64,000 nt of DNA. Source: Acidobacteriaceae bacterium. Lineage in GTDB: Bacteria; Acidobacteriota; Terriglobia; Bryobacterales; Bryobacteraceae. Shown piece after piece: positions 24,508-32,768 of this stretch (positions are counted from its first letter, which is position 1; each line of letters opens with the position of its first letter). A model generated the notes under the pieces. It was not told the DNA's origin. It searched no databases and worked only from the letters and a program-made list of their open reading frames with translations. A program made the translations under genes and the position numbers. Location of the stretch: positions 1 through 64,000 of the forward strand of contig JADCJL010000017.1 of the NCBI GenBank assembly GCA_020247055.1. The letters run 5' to 3'.

Positions 24508-25622
24508 GTGAGAATGGTGAACGCGGTCTCGGTGCGGACAACGGGGCGGTAGAGCGTATCGCGTTCGAAGGGCTGGCGGCCGGCTTCGCGGATGAGGCGG
24601 AGAAGGTCGCCGCGACGGAGGTTCTGGCTGGTGGTGGCGCCGGCGTCGTGGTAGATCTTCTCTTCGACGACGGTGCCGTCGATGTCGTTGGCGCCGAAGC
24701 GTTGGGCGATTTGGGCGATGGCCTCGGACATCATAACCCAGTAGGCTTTGATGTGGGGGATGTTGTCGAGCAGGAGGCGGGAGACGGCGATGTTGCGGAT
24801 ATCGTCGAAGCCGGTGGTGGTGGGCAGGTGGGCCATGGCGGTGTTGGCCGGGTGGAAGGCGAGGGGGATGAAAGTTTGGAAGCCGCCGGTTTCGTCCTGT
24901 AACTCGCGGAGCTTGACGAGATGGTCGACACGATCGGCCTCGGTTTCGATGTGGCCGTAGAGCATGGTGCAGTTGGATTTGAGGCCGAGTTGGTGGGAGG
25001 AGCGGGCGATTTCGAGCCACTCGCCGCCGTCGATTTTGTGATCGCAGATGACGCGGCGGATGCGTTCGCTGAAGATTTCGGCGCCGCCACCGGGCTGGGA
25101 GTCGATGCCGGCGGCGATGAGGCGTTCGAGGACTTCGCGGTTGGAGATCTTCATGCGCTTGGCGAATTAGGAGACTTCGACCATGGTGAAGGCCGTGAGG
25201 TGGACCTGGGGGTAGCGCTCTTTGAGACCGCGGATCATCTGGCAGTACCAGTCGAGGGTGAGTTCGGGGTGGAGGCCGCCGACGATGTGGAACTCGCTGA
25301 CAGCTTCCGAGTAGCCTTCGCCGGCGCGGTGCCAGACCTCTTCGAGCGACATGGTGTAGCCTTTGGGGTCCTTGGCTTTCTTGCCGAAGGCGCAGAGGCG
25401 GCAGGAGGCGGTACAGACGTCGGTGGGGTTGATGTGGCGGTTGACGTTGAAGTAGGTCAGGTCGCCGTGGAGGCGTTCGCGGACGAGGTTGGCGAGGTAG
25501 CCGACACCGAGCAGGTCGGGGGTCTGGTAGAGGACGAGGCCGTCAGCGGGGGAGAGGCGCTGTTCGGTCTGCACCTTCTCGAGAATCGGCAGCAGGCGGG
25601 CATCTTCGAATTGGGGAATCAT
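24504..25622 (-). pseudogene. mqnE: Aminofutalosine synthase MqnE, interrupted by a stop
   Basis: One continuous frame of 373 codons contains a single internal TAA (25167-25169). The upstream part (151 residues) has the radical-SAM cluster CTASCRLC and GGLHPELTLDWY; the downstream part (FAKRMKISNREVLERL ... TLYRPVV) has GGGAEIFSER and MLYGHIET. Both match MqnE, which makes aminofutalosine in the futalosine route to menaquinone. The TAA replaces one residue inside a conserved segment, so a single substitution of a TAT or TAC codon is the simplest cause. No Shine-Dalgarno sequence precedes the ATG at 25154, so re-initiation of the second half is unlikely. A sequencing error is the other explanation. 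It overlaps mqnP by 4 bp (ATGA). Confidence 0.8.
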
Positions 25623-26500
25623 AGTTTGGTGCTCCAGTAGACGTCGGCGGCCCAGAAGGCAAAAAAGAGCACACTGACATAGCCGTTGACGGTGAAGAAA
25701 GCGGCGTTGACTTTGCTGAGGTCGTGGGGTTTGACGAGGGAGTGTTCGTAGACGAGCAGGGCGGCGACGGCGGCGACGCCGGCCCAGGCGAGGGGACCGA
25801 GGCCGAAGGTGTCGACGAGCAGGGCGAGGCAGAGGAGCATGCCGGCGTGAAGAGCGCGGGCGAGCAGGAGGGCACGGGCGACGCCGAGGCGCTGGGGGAG
25901 GCTGTAGAGGCCGGCGGAGCGGTCGAAGGCGACATCCTGGCAGGCGTAGATGACGTCGAAGCCGGCGGTCCAGAAGGTGACGGCGGCGGTGAGCCAGAGG
26001 ATGCGGGCGTCGAGCGCGCCGGTGACGGCGATCCAGGCGGCGGCGGGGGCGATGCCGAGGGCGAAGCCGAGGACGAGGTGGGAGAAGCTCGTGAAGCGTT
26101 TGGTGAAGGAGTAGAAGAAAACGATGAGAAGGGCGGGCAGCGAGAGGTAGAAACAGAGGGGGCCGAGGGCGGCGGCGGCGAAGACGAAGGCGAAGGACAT
26201 GACGAACAGGAAGCCCCAGGTGAAGCGCTTCGAAAGCTTGCCGGCGGGAATTTCGCGGGCTTTGGTGCGGGGGTTGGCGGCGTCGATTTCCGCGTCGAGG
26301 AGGCGGTTAAACGCCATGGCGGCGCTGCGGGCGGTGACCATGGCGAGGACGATCCAGACCAGTTTTTCGACGGCGCCCGCGCGGGGGAACCCCTGGGAGC
26401 GCCAGGCAAGGAGCGCGCCGGTGAGCGCAAAGGGCAGAGCGAACACGGAGTGTTCGAATTTGATCATTCCCAAGGTGAGGCGGAGCCGTTCCCAAAACAT
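25619..26500 (-). CDS. mqnP: UbiA prenyltransferase (MqnP type)
   Basis: Integral membrane protein of 293 residues with about eight hydrophobic segments. It has the first aspartate-rich motif NRLLDAEIDAANPRT and the second motif DVIYACQDVAFDRSAGLYSLP, with YSFTKRFTSFSH between them. UbiA enzymes attach a polyprenyl chain to an aromatic quinone precursor. Placement directly upstream of mqnE (ATGA overlap) identifies it as the futalosine-route prenyltransferase MqnP rather than UbiA or MenA. The start ATG at 26500 is followed by a normal first helix. Confidence 0.88.
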   Translation of the reverse strand: MFWERLRLTLGMIKFEHSVFALPFALTGALLAWRSQGFPRAGAVEKLVWIVLAMVTARSAAMAFNRLLDAEIDAANPRTKAREIPAGKLSKRFTWGFLFVMSFAFVFAAAALGPLCFYLSLPALLIVFFYSFTKRFTSFSHLVLGFALGIAPAAAWIAVTGALDARILWLTAAVTFWTAGFDVIYACQDVAFDRSAGLYSLPQRLGVARALLLARALHAGMLLCLALLVDTFGLGPLAWAGVAAVAALLVYEHSLVKPHDLSKVNAAFFTVNGYVSVLFFAFWAADVYWSTKL

Positions 26501-26521
26501 TCTGCGTTACCATTTTACTGG

Positions 26522-26983
26522 ATGCTCGCCCGATCATTTCTGCTTCTGTTTGTCGCCGGATTCCTTGGCTGCTCTTCGAGCCCCCGCAAGACCGCAACGG
26601 TGGAAGACTTTCACCTGCGCGAGGTGAAACTACCGAACGGCAGGGTCTTGAAGGTGGAGACGATGTCGAAGATGGCGGACGTCATGCGGGGCATGATGTT
26701 TCGGGATTCGCTGGCGCCGGACCGGGGGATGCTGTTTATTCACGGGGAGCCGGGGCTGTATCCGTACTGGATGTATCAGGTACGGATTCCGCTCGATATT
26801 GTCTGGATCGACCGTTACAAGATTGTCACGGAGATCTCTCCTGAGACCCCGCCCTGCCCGAGCGAAAGCAGCTCCGCATGTCCGAAGTTTGGCGGTTCGA
26901 GAACGTCCCTCTACGTTCTTGAGATGGCCGCCGGAGAAGCGGCGAGAAACAAACTACAAGTTGGCGACAGGATCGAATTCTAA
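26522..26983 (+). CDS. DUF192 lipoprotein
   Basis: Protein of 153 residues starting with a lipoprotein-like signal ([20 protein letters not shown]; the cysteine is the likely lipid anchor, although the lipobox FLGC is not ideal). The DUF192 fold follows: [56 protein letters not shown] and [15 protein letters not shown]. Biochemical function of DUF192 is not known. A TACCAT hexamer lies eight bases before the ATG. The frame is open far upstream, antisense to mqnP; that part is rejected. larB starts one base after its stop. Confidence 0.85.
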   Translation: MLARSFLLLFVAGFLGCSSSPRKTATVEDFHLREVKLPNGRVLKVETMSKMADVMRGMMFRDSLAPDRGMLFIHGEPGLYPYWMYQVRIPLDIVWIDRYKIVTEISPETPPCPSESSSACPKFGGSRTSLYVLEMAAGEAARNKLQVGDRIEF

Positions 26984-26984
26984 T

Positions 26985-27731
26985 ATGGACCATAACTTAC
27001 TGAGGGACCTGCTTGAGCAGGTTAAGGATGGACGGACGGAGGTGGCGGCGGCGGCCGAACGGTTGCGCCACCTGCCATTTGAAGATTTGGGATTTGCCAA
27101 GGTGGACCACCACCGGGCGCTGCGCCATGGGGTGCCGGAGGTGATCTTCGGCCTGGGCAAGGCGCCGGAGCACGTCGTGGATATCGCCCGGAAGTTGCAG
27201 GAGAAGGCGAGCAATCTGCTGATTACGCGGACGACGAAGGAGTGCGCCGCGATGGTGATGGAAGCCATACCGGGGGCCGAGTATTTTCCGCTGTCCGGCT
27301 GCATCCGGGTCTGGCGGGATAAGACGGTCTTTGGGCGCGGAAAAGTGGGAATTGTTTGCGCCGGGACGAGCGACATTCCGGTGGCCGAAGAGGCCAAGGT
27401 GACGGCCGAGGTGATGGGGAACGAGGTTTTCTCGATCTACGACGTCGGGGTGGCGGGGATCCACCGGTTGATGAGCAACCGGGAGCGGCTGATGGAGGCG
27501 AAGGTCCTGGTGGTATGCGCGGGCATGGAGGGGGCGCTGCCGTCCGCCGTGGGCGGGTTGGTGAGCGTGCCGGTGATTGCGGTGCCGACTTCGGTGGGCT
27601 ACGGAGCGGCGTTCCAGGGTTTGGCGGCGATGTTGGGCATGTTGACGAGCTGCGCGAGCAACGTCACCGTGGTGAATATCGACAACGGCTTTGGCGGCGC
27701 GTACGTAGCGAGTTTGATTAACCGGCCTTAG
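26985..27731 (+). CDS. larB: Nickel-pincer cofactor synthesis protein LarB
   Basis: Protein of 248 residues in the LarB/AIR-carboxylase-like family. LarB carboxylates and hydrolyses nicotinic acid adenine dinucleotide as the first step to the nickel-pincer cofactor of lactate racemase. Visible segments are [17 protein letters not shown], SLIVxxx-type strand [42 protein letters not shown] and [35 protein letters not shown]. The ATG at 26985 lies right after the DUF192 stop. larA, larC and larE are not in this window. Its stop overlaps the convergent gene's stop (TTAG). Confidence 0.9.
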   Translation: MDHNLLRDLLEQVKDGRTEVAAAAERLRHLPFEDLGFAKVDHHRALRHGVPEVIFGLGKAPEHVVDIARKLQEKASNLLITRTTKECAAMVMEAIPGAEYFPLSGCIRVWRDKTVFGRGKVGIVCAGTSDIPVAEEAKVTAEVMGNEVFSIYDVGVAGIHRLMSNRERLMEAKVLVVCAGMEGALPSAVGGLVSVPVIAVPTSVGYGAAFQGLAAMLGMLTSCASNVTVVNIDNGFGGAYVASLINRP

Positions 27732-28084
27732 GCGAGGGGTTCAAGGACGACGTAGAGTCCGAAGCGGGGTTCGAGCGAACCCCGCCCCCAGCGGTTGACG
27801 ACCCAACGGGCGCGCAGGAAGCGGACCTCGGCCTCTGGCGGCAGGGTCAGCACGAGGGCCGAAGTGCCCACGTAGAACTTCTGGGGGAGCGCGGCCAGCG
27901 GGGCGCCGGGCCACGCGGCGCCGTCCGGCGAGCCTTCGAGCAGTAGTTCGAGCGACTCCTGCTCGACGATGGAGGTGATGCCGAGCGTCAACTGGACGGT
28001 CCTCCAGTGCGGGGGACGTTCGAGCGCGGGGGAAGCGCCGTTGGCATGGACTACCGTCTCGGGAAGTAGGAAAACCGGAACCAT
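27728..28084 (-). CDS. Hypothetical protein, beta-rich
   Basis: Protein of 118 residues directly after rodZ (9-bp spacer), no signal peptide. Predicted strands ([60 protein letters not shown]) suggest a beta-sandwich like those of phage-related or carbohydrate-binding domains. I cannot name a family. Probably cotranscribed with rodZ. Confidence 0.65.
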   Translation of the reverse strand: MVPVFLLPETVVHANGASPALERPPHWRTVQLTLGITSIVEQESLELLLEGSPDGAAWPGAPLAALPQKFYVGTSALVLTLPPEAEVRFLRARWVVNRWGRGSLEPRFGLYVVLEPLA

Positions 28085-28093
28085 GCCAGCGCG

Positions 28094-28984
28094 TTAGACT
28101 TCGCCGGCGGGCTTAGCCGGCGCGGGGCGGTTAGGTTCGAGAATCTCCACCTGATCCTTGGTCAGATGCACGACGCGAACCTGGCCGCGGGGCCCGATGG
28201 GTCCGATATCGCGGCCGGCCTTCTGCACCGTGATCCCGCCGGCGTTGCCGACCACCATCCGGGCCGATTCGCTCGTCCGCATGGACTGGCTCTGGCCCGG
28301 TTCGAGCACACCCATGAAGATCCGCTTGCCATCGGCGGTCACTTCAAGCCAGGTCTTTTCGGTGGCGGCGATGTTCAGTGAAATGACACCTTCGACGAAG
28401 GATTCGGGGCCGGGGGCGGCGGCAGCGGTGGTGACGGGGCTGACGGGGACCTCGGCGGCAGGGGCGGCCGGGGCGGCGGGTTGGGCCGGGACAACGGGTT
28501 GGAGCGCGGGGCGGTCGGCCACGGCGGCGCGGGCGGTTTCCGAGCCGCGGAGATTATCCCAGAGCAGCGAGACCAGACCGCCGCCGGCGATCAGCACCAC
28601 CAGGGCGGCAACGGCCAAGCCGGTGCGTCCGTCGAAAAAAGACGTCGGTTTATCGGTCACGGGCGCAATGGAAATCAACCGTCGCTCGGCGAGCAGACGG
28701 GCACGGGGATCCCGGGCGGCGCCGATGGCCTGGAGGTCCACCCCCGCGTTGGCCCCTGCGATCGCGCTGTATTCGCTTTCAAACTGCTGCCCGTTCAGAC
28801 CAAGCGCCTGGGCGTACTGGCGGACGAAACTACGGTTGAAGAAACCGCCCGGGAGCAGATCCCACTGCTCGGACTCAATCGCTTCCAGATACCTGGATCC
28901 AATACGCAAATCGTCGGCAATGGGGCCGATGTCCCTGCCCTGCCGGAGGCGCTCATCCCGTAACCGCTGCCCTAAGCTTGCCAT
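28094..28984 (-). CDS. rodZ: RodZ-like helix-turn-helix membrane protein
   Basis: Protein of 296 residues with the RodZ layout. It has an N-terminal Cro/CI-type helix-turn-helix (about 4-70; LRDERLRQGRDIGPIADDLRIGSRYLEAIES), one transmembrane helix (about 121-143), a Pro/Ala-rich stretch (about 160-195) and a C-terminal beta-domain like DUF4115 (ISLNIAATEKTWLEVTADGKRIFMGVLEPGQ). RodZ anchors MreB and shapes rod-shaped cells. The RodZ core is well matched in type, but mreB is not nearby, so a related membrane regulator is possible. A palindromic TATAAT box lies in the divergent spacer. Confidence 0.8.
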   Translation of the reverse strand: MASLGQRLRDERLRQGRDIGPIADDLRIGSRYLEAIESEQWDLLPGGFFNRSFVRQYAQALGLNGQQFESEYSAIAGANAGVDLQAIGAARDPRARLLAERRLISIAPVTDKPTSFFDGRTGLAVAALVVLIAGGGLVSLLWDNLRGSETARAAVADRPALQPVVPAQPAAPAAPAAEVPVSPVTTAAAAPGPESFVEGVISLNIAATEKTWLEVTADGKRIFMGVLEPGQSQSMRTSESARMVVGNAGGITVQKAGRDIGPIGPRGQVRVVHLTKDQVEILEPNRPAPAKPAGEV

Positions 28985-29006
28985 AGAACCAGATTTTCCG
29001 ATCCAG

Positions 29007-29014
29007 ATTATAAT
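29007..29014. promoter_or_regulatory. Palindromic ATTATAAT, bidirectional -10 region
   Basis: ATTATAAT is its own reverse complement. TATAAT is read on the plus strand at 29009-29014, then ATACCA and TTG at 29021 (exactly six bases). TATAAT is also read on the minus strand at 29012-29007, about 22 bases before the ATG of the rodZ-like gene. One sequence can therefore serve both divergent genes. Confidence 0.5.
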
Positions 29015-29020
29015 ATACCA

Positions 29021-30055
29021 TTGTCGAGCGAAGTCCCAGAACCGCAGGTGAGCGTGATCGTAGTGAACTGGAACCGTGGTCAGTTGCTGCGCGAATGCCT
29101 CCTATCTCTATCAAAACAGGTGACATCGGCCGGTTTCCCCTTTCCTGCCGAGACGATTGTCATCGATAACGGATCCGTGGACGGATCCCCTGAACTGGTG
29201 ATGGCGGAGTTTCCGGCGGTGCGGCTGATCCGCAACCGGACCAACCGGGGATTCTGCGCGGCCAACAATCAGGGGATTGCGGCGGCCCGGGCCGGACGGA
29301 TCGCGCTGCTCAACAACGATGCGGTGGCCGAGCCGCACTGGCTGGCCGAACTGAGCGCGGCGCTTGAGGGGGCGGAGTCGATCGGGATGGCCGCCAGTAA
29401 GATTGTGCAATATGAGGCGCCGGACCGCATTGATAAGGCGGGGCACATTCTCTACCTCGACGGGCAGAACCGGGGACGCGGCACGGGCGAGACCGACCGT
29501 GGCCAATACGATGGTCCGCTTGAGGTGGGGTGGCCGGATGGCTGCGCGGCCATGTATCGTAGAGCGATGCTCGATCAGATCGGAGGCTTTGACGAGGACC
29601 TGTTTGCGTACGCCGATGACGCCGAACTGGGTTTGCGGGCGCGGATTGCCGGATGGCGCTGCGCGTACGCGCCCCGGGCGGTGGTGCGGCACCGGCGCGG
29701 GGCTACGCTGGGCCGGGGCAACCCGCAGCGGGTGTTTTTGATTGAACGGAACCGGATTCTGCTGGCGGCGAAGCTGTTTCCGTGGCGTCTGCTGGTGTTG
29801 AACCCCTACTATTTCGGGCGGCGCCTATGGGCGGCGCCCCGGCAATCCGGCGATATGGCGGCGTTTCCGGGCTGGGGCGGGAAGTTGGCTCTGGCGGCGG
29901 CGGTGGTGCGGGCGGATCTGGCCGCGCTCTGGCTGCTGCCGAAGTTTTTGGCCAAGCGCCGCGAGGTCCGCCGCCTGGCCCGGCTGCGGGGGCGCGAACT
30001 GGCTGATCTTTTGCGGCGGGAAGCTCCCGCCCCGGCGCTGATGTACGGCCAATGA
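29021..30055 (+). CDS. Glycosyltransferase family 2
   Basis: Protein of 344 residues with a GT-A fold of the rhamnosyltransferase kind. It has VSVIVVNWNRG, ETIVIDNGSVDGSPE, NNQGIAAARAGRIALLNNDAV (acidic NND donor-binding motif), ADDAELGLRARIAGWRC and VVRHRRGATLGRGN. The C-terminal stretch (about 245-275) may touch the membrane. The start is TTG at 29021, preceded by TATAAT and six bases; a GTG nine codons later is also possible. It overlaps the next methyltransferase by 4 bp (ATGA). Probable role: transfer of a sugar in surface glycan assembly. Confidence 0.85.
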   Translation: MSSEVPEPQVSVIVVNWNRGQLLRECLLSLSKQVTSAGFPFPAETIVIDNGSVDGSPELVMAEFPAVRLIRNRTNRGFCAANNQGIAAARAGRIALLNNDAVAEPHWLAELSAALEGAESIGMAASKIVQYEAPDRIDKAGHILYLDGQNRGRGTGETDRGQYDGPLEVGWPDGCAAMYRRAMLDQIGGFDEDLFAYADDAELGLRARIAGWRCAYAPRAVVRHRRGATLGRGNPQRVFLIERNRILLAAKLFPWRLLVLNPYYFGRRLWAAPRQSGDMAAFPGWGGKLALAAAVVRADLAALWLLPKFLAKRREVRRLARLRGRELADLLRREAPAPALMYGQ

Positions 30056-31011
30056 GCGAGCAGCGAGGTACCCATTGTCCGGCCTGCGGGCACGGCGACT
30101 ACAAGTCGCTGTTCCATGGAACAGACCGGCTCTACGCCACGACGACGCGGAGTTTCACCGTTGTCGAGTGTTCCCAATGCCGGCTGCTCCGGCTTTTTCC
30201 GCAGCCGGATCCGGCCGAGTTGGGCCGCTACTACCCGGCCAATTACTGGTTCAACCCGGTGGCAAACCCGGCGGCCTCCCCCGAGGAGCGCTACCGCCGA
30301 TTTGTGCTCAACGACCATGTGCGTTTTGTAGAGCGGGCGATTGAGGCGGCCGGAGAGCGCGGGCCGGTTCTGGACGTAGGCTGCGGTGGAGGGCTGTTTC
30401 TGCGCCTGCTGCGGGAGCGGGGGCACCGGGTGGTCGGACTGGACTTTTCGATCGATGCGGCGCGGGTGGCCTGGGAGCAGAACCGGGTACCGGCGCTGTG
30501 CGCGACGCTATCGCGCGCCCCGCTGGCTCCGCGCACGTTTTCGACGATCACGATGTTTCACGTCCTTGAGCATCTGTATGATCCGATTGGCTACTGCGAT
30601 GCGGCGCGGGAGCTGCTGCGCGACGACGGGCGCCTGGTGATTCAGGTACCCAACGCCGCCTGCTGGCAGTTTCTGCTGTTTGGCGAGCACTGGAACGGCA
30701 TCGACATTCCCCGCCACCTGATCAACTTCAAGGAAAAAGATCTGGTGAACCTGCTCGATGTCTGCGGCTTCACGGTGGTTCGCCGCAAGCACTTTTCGCT
30801 GCGCGACAATCCGGCCGGGCTGGCGACTACGCTCGCCGTGGGCCTCGACCCGATGGCGCGCCGAATCCGCGTGCCGCACGAGACGCCGGGGCAGCGGCTG
30901 TGGAAAGATGCGGTTTACTTTGGCCTGATGCTCGCGTGTCTGCTGCCCACGGCGGTGGAGGCCGCCTGCGGGGCGGGATCGACCATCATGGTGGAAGCCC
31001 GCAAGAAATGA
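30052..31011 (+). CDS. SAM methyltransferase with N-terminal zinc finger
   Basis: Protein of 319 residues. A CPAC ... CSQC zinc-finger-like N-terminus (about 9-45) precedes the methyltransferase core (VLDVGCGGGLFLRLL, VGLDFSIDAA, MFHVLEHLYDP). The C-terminal segment includes a hydrophobic stretch (YFGLMLACLLPTAVEAA) that may associate with membrane. This kind of methyltransferase often accompanies glycosyltransferases in O-antigen-like loci, where it methylates sugars. ATGA overlaps with genes on both sides indicate one operon. Confidence 0.85.
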   Translation: MSEQRGTHCPACGHGDYKSLFHGTDRLYATTTRSFTVVECSQCRLLRLFPQPDPAELGRYYPANYWFNPVANPAASPEERYRRFVLNDHVRFVERAIEAAGERGPVLDVGCGGGLFLRLLRERGHRVVGLDFSIDAARVAWEQNRVPALCATLSRAPLAPRTFSTITMFHVLEHLYDPIGYCDAARELLRDDGRLVIQVPNAACWQFLLFGEHWNGIDIPRHLINFKEKDLVNLLDVCGFTVVRRKHFSLRDNPAGLATTLAVGLDPMARRIRVPHETPGQRLWKDAVYFGLMLACLLPTAVEAACGAGSTIMVEARKK

Positions 31012-31694
31012 GAGGGTACATCCTGCACTTTGAGGCGGCGATTGCGGCCGCCGTGGCCGGCCTGGCGGGGGAGCTGGCCCCGGGGAGCCGCGTGCTCGAC
31101 GCGGGCGCGGGCGAGGGGCAGTACGCGTCCCGTTTCACCGGCCACCGCTACGTTGGGGTGGACCTCGGGGTGGGCGATGCGCGGTGGGACTATACCGGGC
31201 TGCACGCCATCGCCGACCTGCGCGCGCTGCCCTTTGCGGACGGCGTCTTTGCCGGGGTGTTGAACGTCGTGACGCTCGAGCATGTCAGCGAACCCCAGGT
31301 GGTGGTGCGGGAGATGGCGCGGGTGCTCGCCGCCGGCGGCCGGCTGCTGCTGATCGTTCCGCACGAGTGGGAGGTGCATCAGCATCCGCACGACTATTTC
31401 CGCTACACGCGCTTTGGCTGCCAACTCCTGCTCGAACGGGCCGGGCTGACGGTGGACTCTATCCGGCCCGTGGGCGGCTACTTCCGGCTGTTGAGCCGGC
31501 GGCTGCTATCCGGCTATAAGTTTTTCCCGGCGCCGCTCAGCTGGCTGTGGCTGGCGGCAGTGGCGGCTCCGGCGCTGTTGCTACCGTGGCTTGACGGACT
31601 CGACCGGCGGGCCGACTACACCCTGGGCTACATCTGCCACGCGCACAAGGACCCCCAATCGGGTTACGCTGATGGCTATGCCGAAACGCCGTGA
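31008..31694 (+). CDS. SAM-dependent methyltransferase
   Basis: Protein of 228 residues. It has VLDAGAGEGQYASRF (motif I), YVGVDLGVGDARWDY and ADGVFAGVLNVVTLEHVSEPQVVVREMARVLAAGGRLLLIVP (motifs II-III), and the PHEWEVHQHPHDYFRYTRFG signature of glycan-locus methyltransferases. A hydrophobic tail (LSWLWLAAVAAPALLLPW) suggests membrane association. The ATG at 31008 overlaps the preceding stop (ATGA). Probably acts with the preceding glycosyltransferase and methyltransferase. Confidence 0.85.
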   Translation: MRGYILHFEAAIAAAVAGLAGELAPGSRVLDAGAGEGQYASRFTGHRYVGVDLGVGDARWDYTGLHAIADLRALPFADGVFAGVLNVVTLEHVSEPQVVVREMARVLAAGGRLLLIVPHEWEVHQHPHDYFRYTRFGCQLLLERAGLTVDSIRPVGGYFRLLSRRLLSGYKFFPAPLSWLWLAAVAAPALLLPWLDGLDRRADYTLGYICHAHKDPQSGYADGYAETP

Positions 31695-32082
31695 TCTGAT
31701 TGCTCTTGCCGCCCCGCTGGCGCTGTTCGCCGCCAAGCCCGGGGGGCTGCCCAATGTGACGCTCAACGCCAAGGACGTCAAGGTGCAGAAGAACCCCTTT
31801 GGCGAACTGCGCATTTACTTCGACGGCCCCACCGACCAACTGCGGGCCATGACCGCCGGCAGCCTGCGGCTGAACGCCGGGGCGACGCCCCATCCGCCGC
31901 ACACGCACCCGGAGGAGGAGTTCATGGTGGTAACCGAAGGCACGGGCGAGATGTTTTGCGATGGGAAGACCGTGGTGGTCGGGCCGGGGTCAATGATGTA
32001 CTGCGCCGCCAATGTGTCGCACGGGATTGTGAATACAGGGAAGAAACCGCTGTTATTCTACTTTTATAAGTGGAAAGCTTAA
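31672..32082 (+). CDS. Exported cupin-domain protein
   Basis: Protein of 136 residues. The twin-arginine-like N-terminus (MPKRRDLIALAAPLALFAA) is followed by a cupin barrel with HPPHTHPEEEFMVVTEG (metal-binding His/Glu set) and the second motif GPGSMMYCAANVSHGIVN. Cupins bind metal or small sugars; specificity is unknown. It overlaps the end of the upstream methyltransferase by 23 bp. The ATG at 31678 is an alternative start. Confidence 0.78.
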   Translation: MAMPKRRDLIALAAPLALFAAKPGGLPNVTLNAKDVKVQKNPFGELRIYFDGPTDQLRAMTAGSLRLNAGATPHPPHTHPEEEFMVVTEGTGEMFCDGKTVVVGPGSMMYCAANVSHGIVNTGKKPLLFYFYKWKA

Positions 32083-32150
32083 TGCGGCTTTAACCATTCT
32101 TTGCAGAGTTTTGGTTGTTTCCGGGTGTCTCAGGCTCTAGAGTAGTTCGA

Positions 32151-32768
32151 ATGGAAGCAACCGACGCCGAGTTGATGTGCCGCTTTCAGCGGGGTGACCT
32201 GGTAGCCTACGAAGATCTCGTCGGCCGCTACACGATCCGCCTGCACCGGTTTCTGCAGCGGCTCGTGTTGAATGCCGCCGTGGCCGAGGAGTTAACGCAG
32301 GATACGTTTCTCCGCGTGTTTCTGGCCCGGGAGCGCTATCAGGCATCCGCCACGTTTTCCACCTGGATCTACCGGATTGCCACCAACCTCGCCCTGAACT
32401 GGCTGCGCGACTCGCGCCACGTCCGGCAGGCGGCGAGCCTCGAAGCCCTGACGATATTCGGAACGCGAATGCAGATTCCCTGCCCGGTGCGAACGGCGGA
32501 GCAAGACCTGCTGGAGTTAGCCGAACGGGATCGGATCCGGCTGGCGATCACTGCCCTGCCCGAACGGCAACGCCTCGCCGTGATCCTCCACAAGTACGAA
32601 GGCATGGACTACGAGAACATTGCGCGCACCCTGGGCTGTTCGGTACCGGCGCTCAAAAGCCTGCTTTGCCGGGCCTATGCGGTGCTGCGGGGCCGTTTGA
32701 TCGCGGCCCCGGAGCCGCAAAATCAGAACTCGTTGCCCTTGTACATGGTAGCCACGAACTGCTCGTAG
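32151..32768 (+). CDS. ECF-type RNA polymerase sigma factor
   Basis: Protein of 205 residues. Region 2 (AVAEELTQDTFLRVFLARERYQASATFSTWIYRIATNLALNWLRDSRH) and region 4 (ITALPERQRLAVILHKYEGMDYENIARTLGCSVPALKSLLCRAYAVLR) are complete, and region 3 is absent as usual for ECF sigmas. No anti-sigma gene follows; the next gene is convergent and overlaps the C-terminal 46 bases, which encode the tail after region 4. TAGAGT lies seven bases before the ATG at 32151. An upstream ATG in frame is less likely. Confidence 0.85.
   Translation: MEATDAELMCRFQRGDLVAYEDLVGRYTIRLHRFLQRLVLNAAVAEELTQDTFLRVFLARERYQASATFSTWIYRIATNLALNWLRDSRHVRQAASLEALTIFGTRMQIPCPVRTAEQDLLELAERDRIRLAITALPERQRLAVILHKYEGMDYENIARTLGCSVPALKSLLCRAYAVLRGRLIAAPEPQNQNSLPLYMVATNCS

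Noticed and set aside
24504-25154. Second half of mqnE as a separate gene
   Set aside because: It has an ATG but no ribosome-binding site, begins in the middle of the MqnE fold, and is in the same frame as the first half. It is better explained as one interrupted gene.
25724-26521. Long upstream extension of the DUF192 gene
   Set aside because: It is antisense to mqnP and made of Glu/Gly-rich shadow sequence; the lipoprotein signal begins at 26522.
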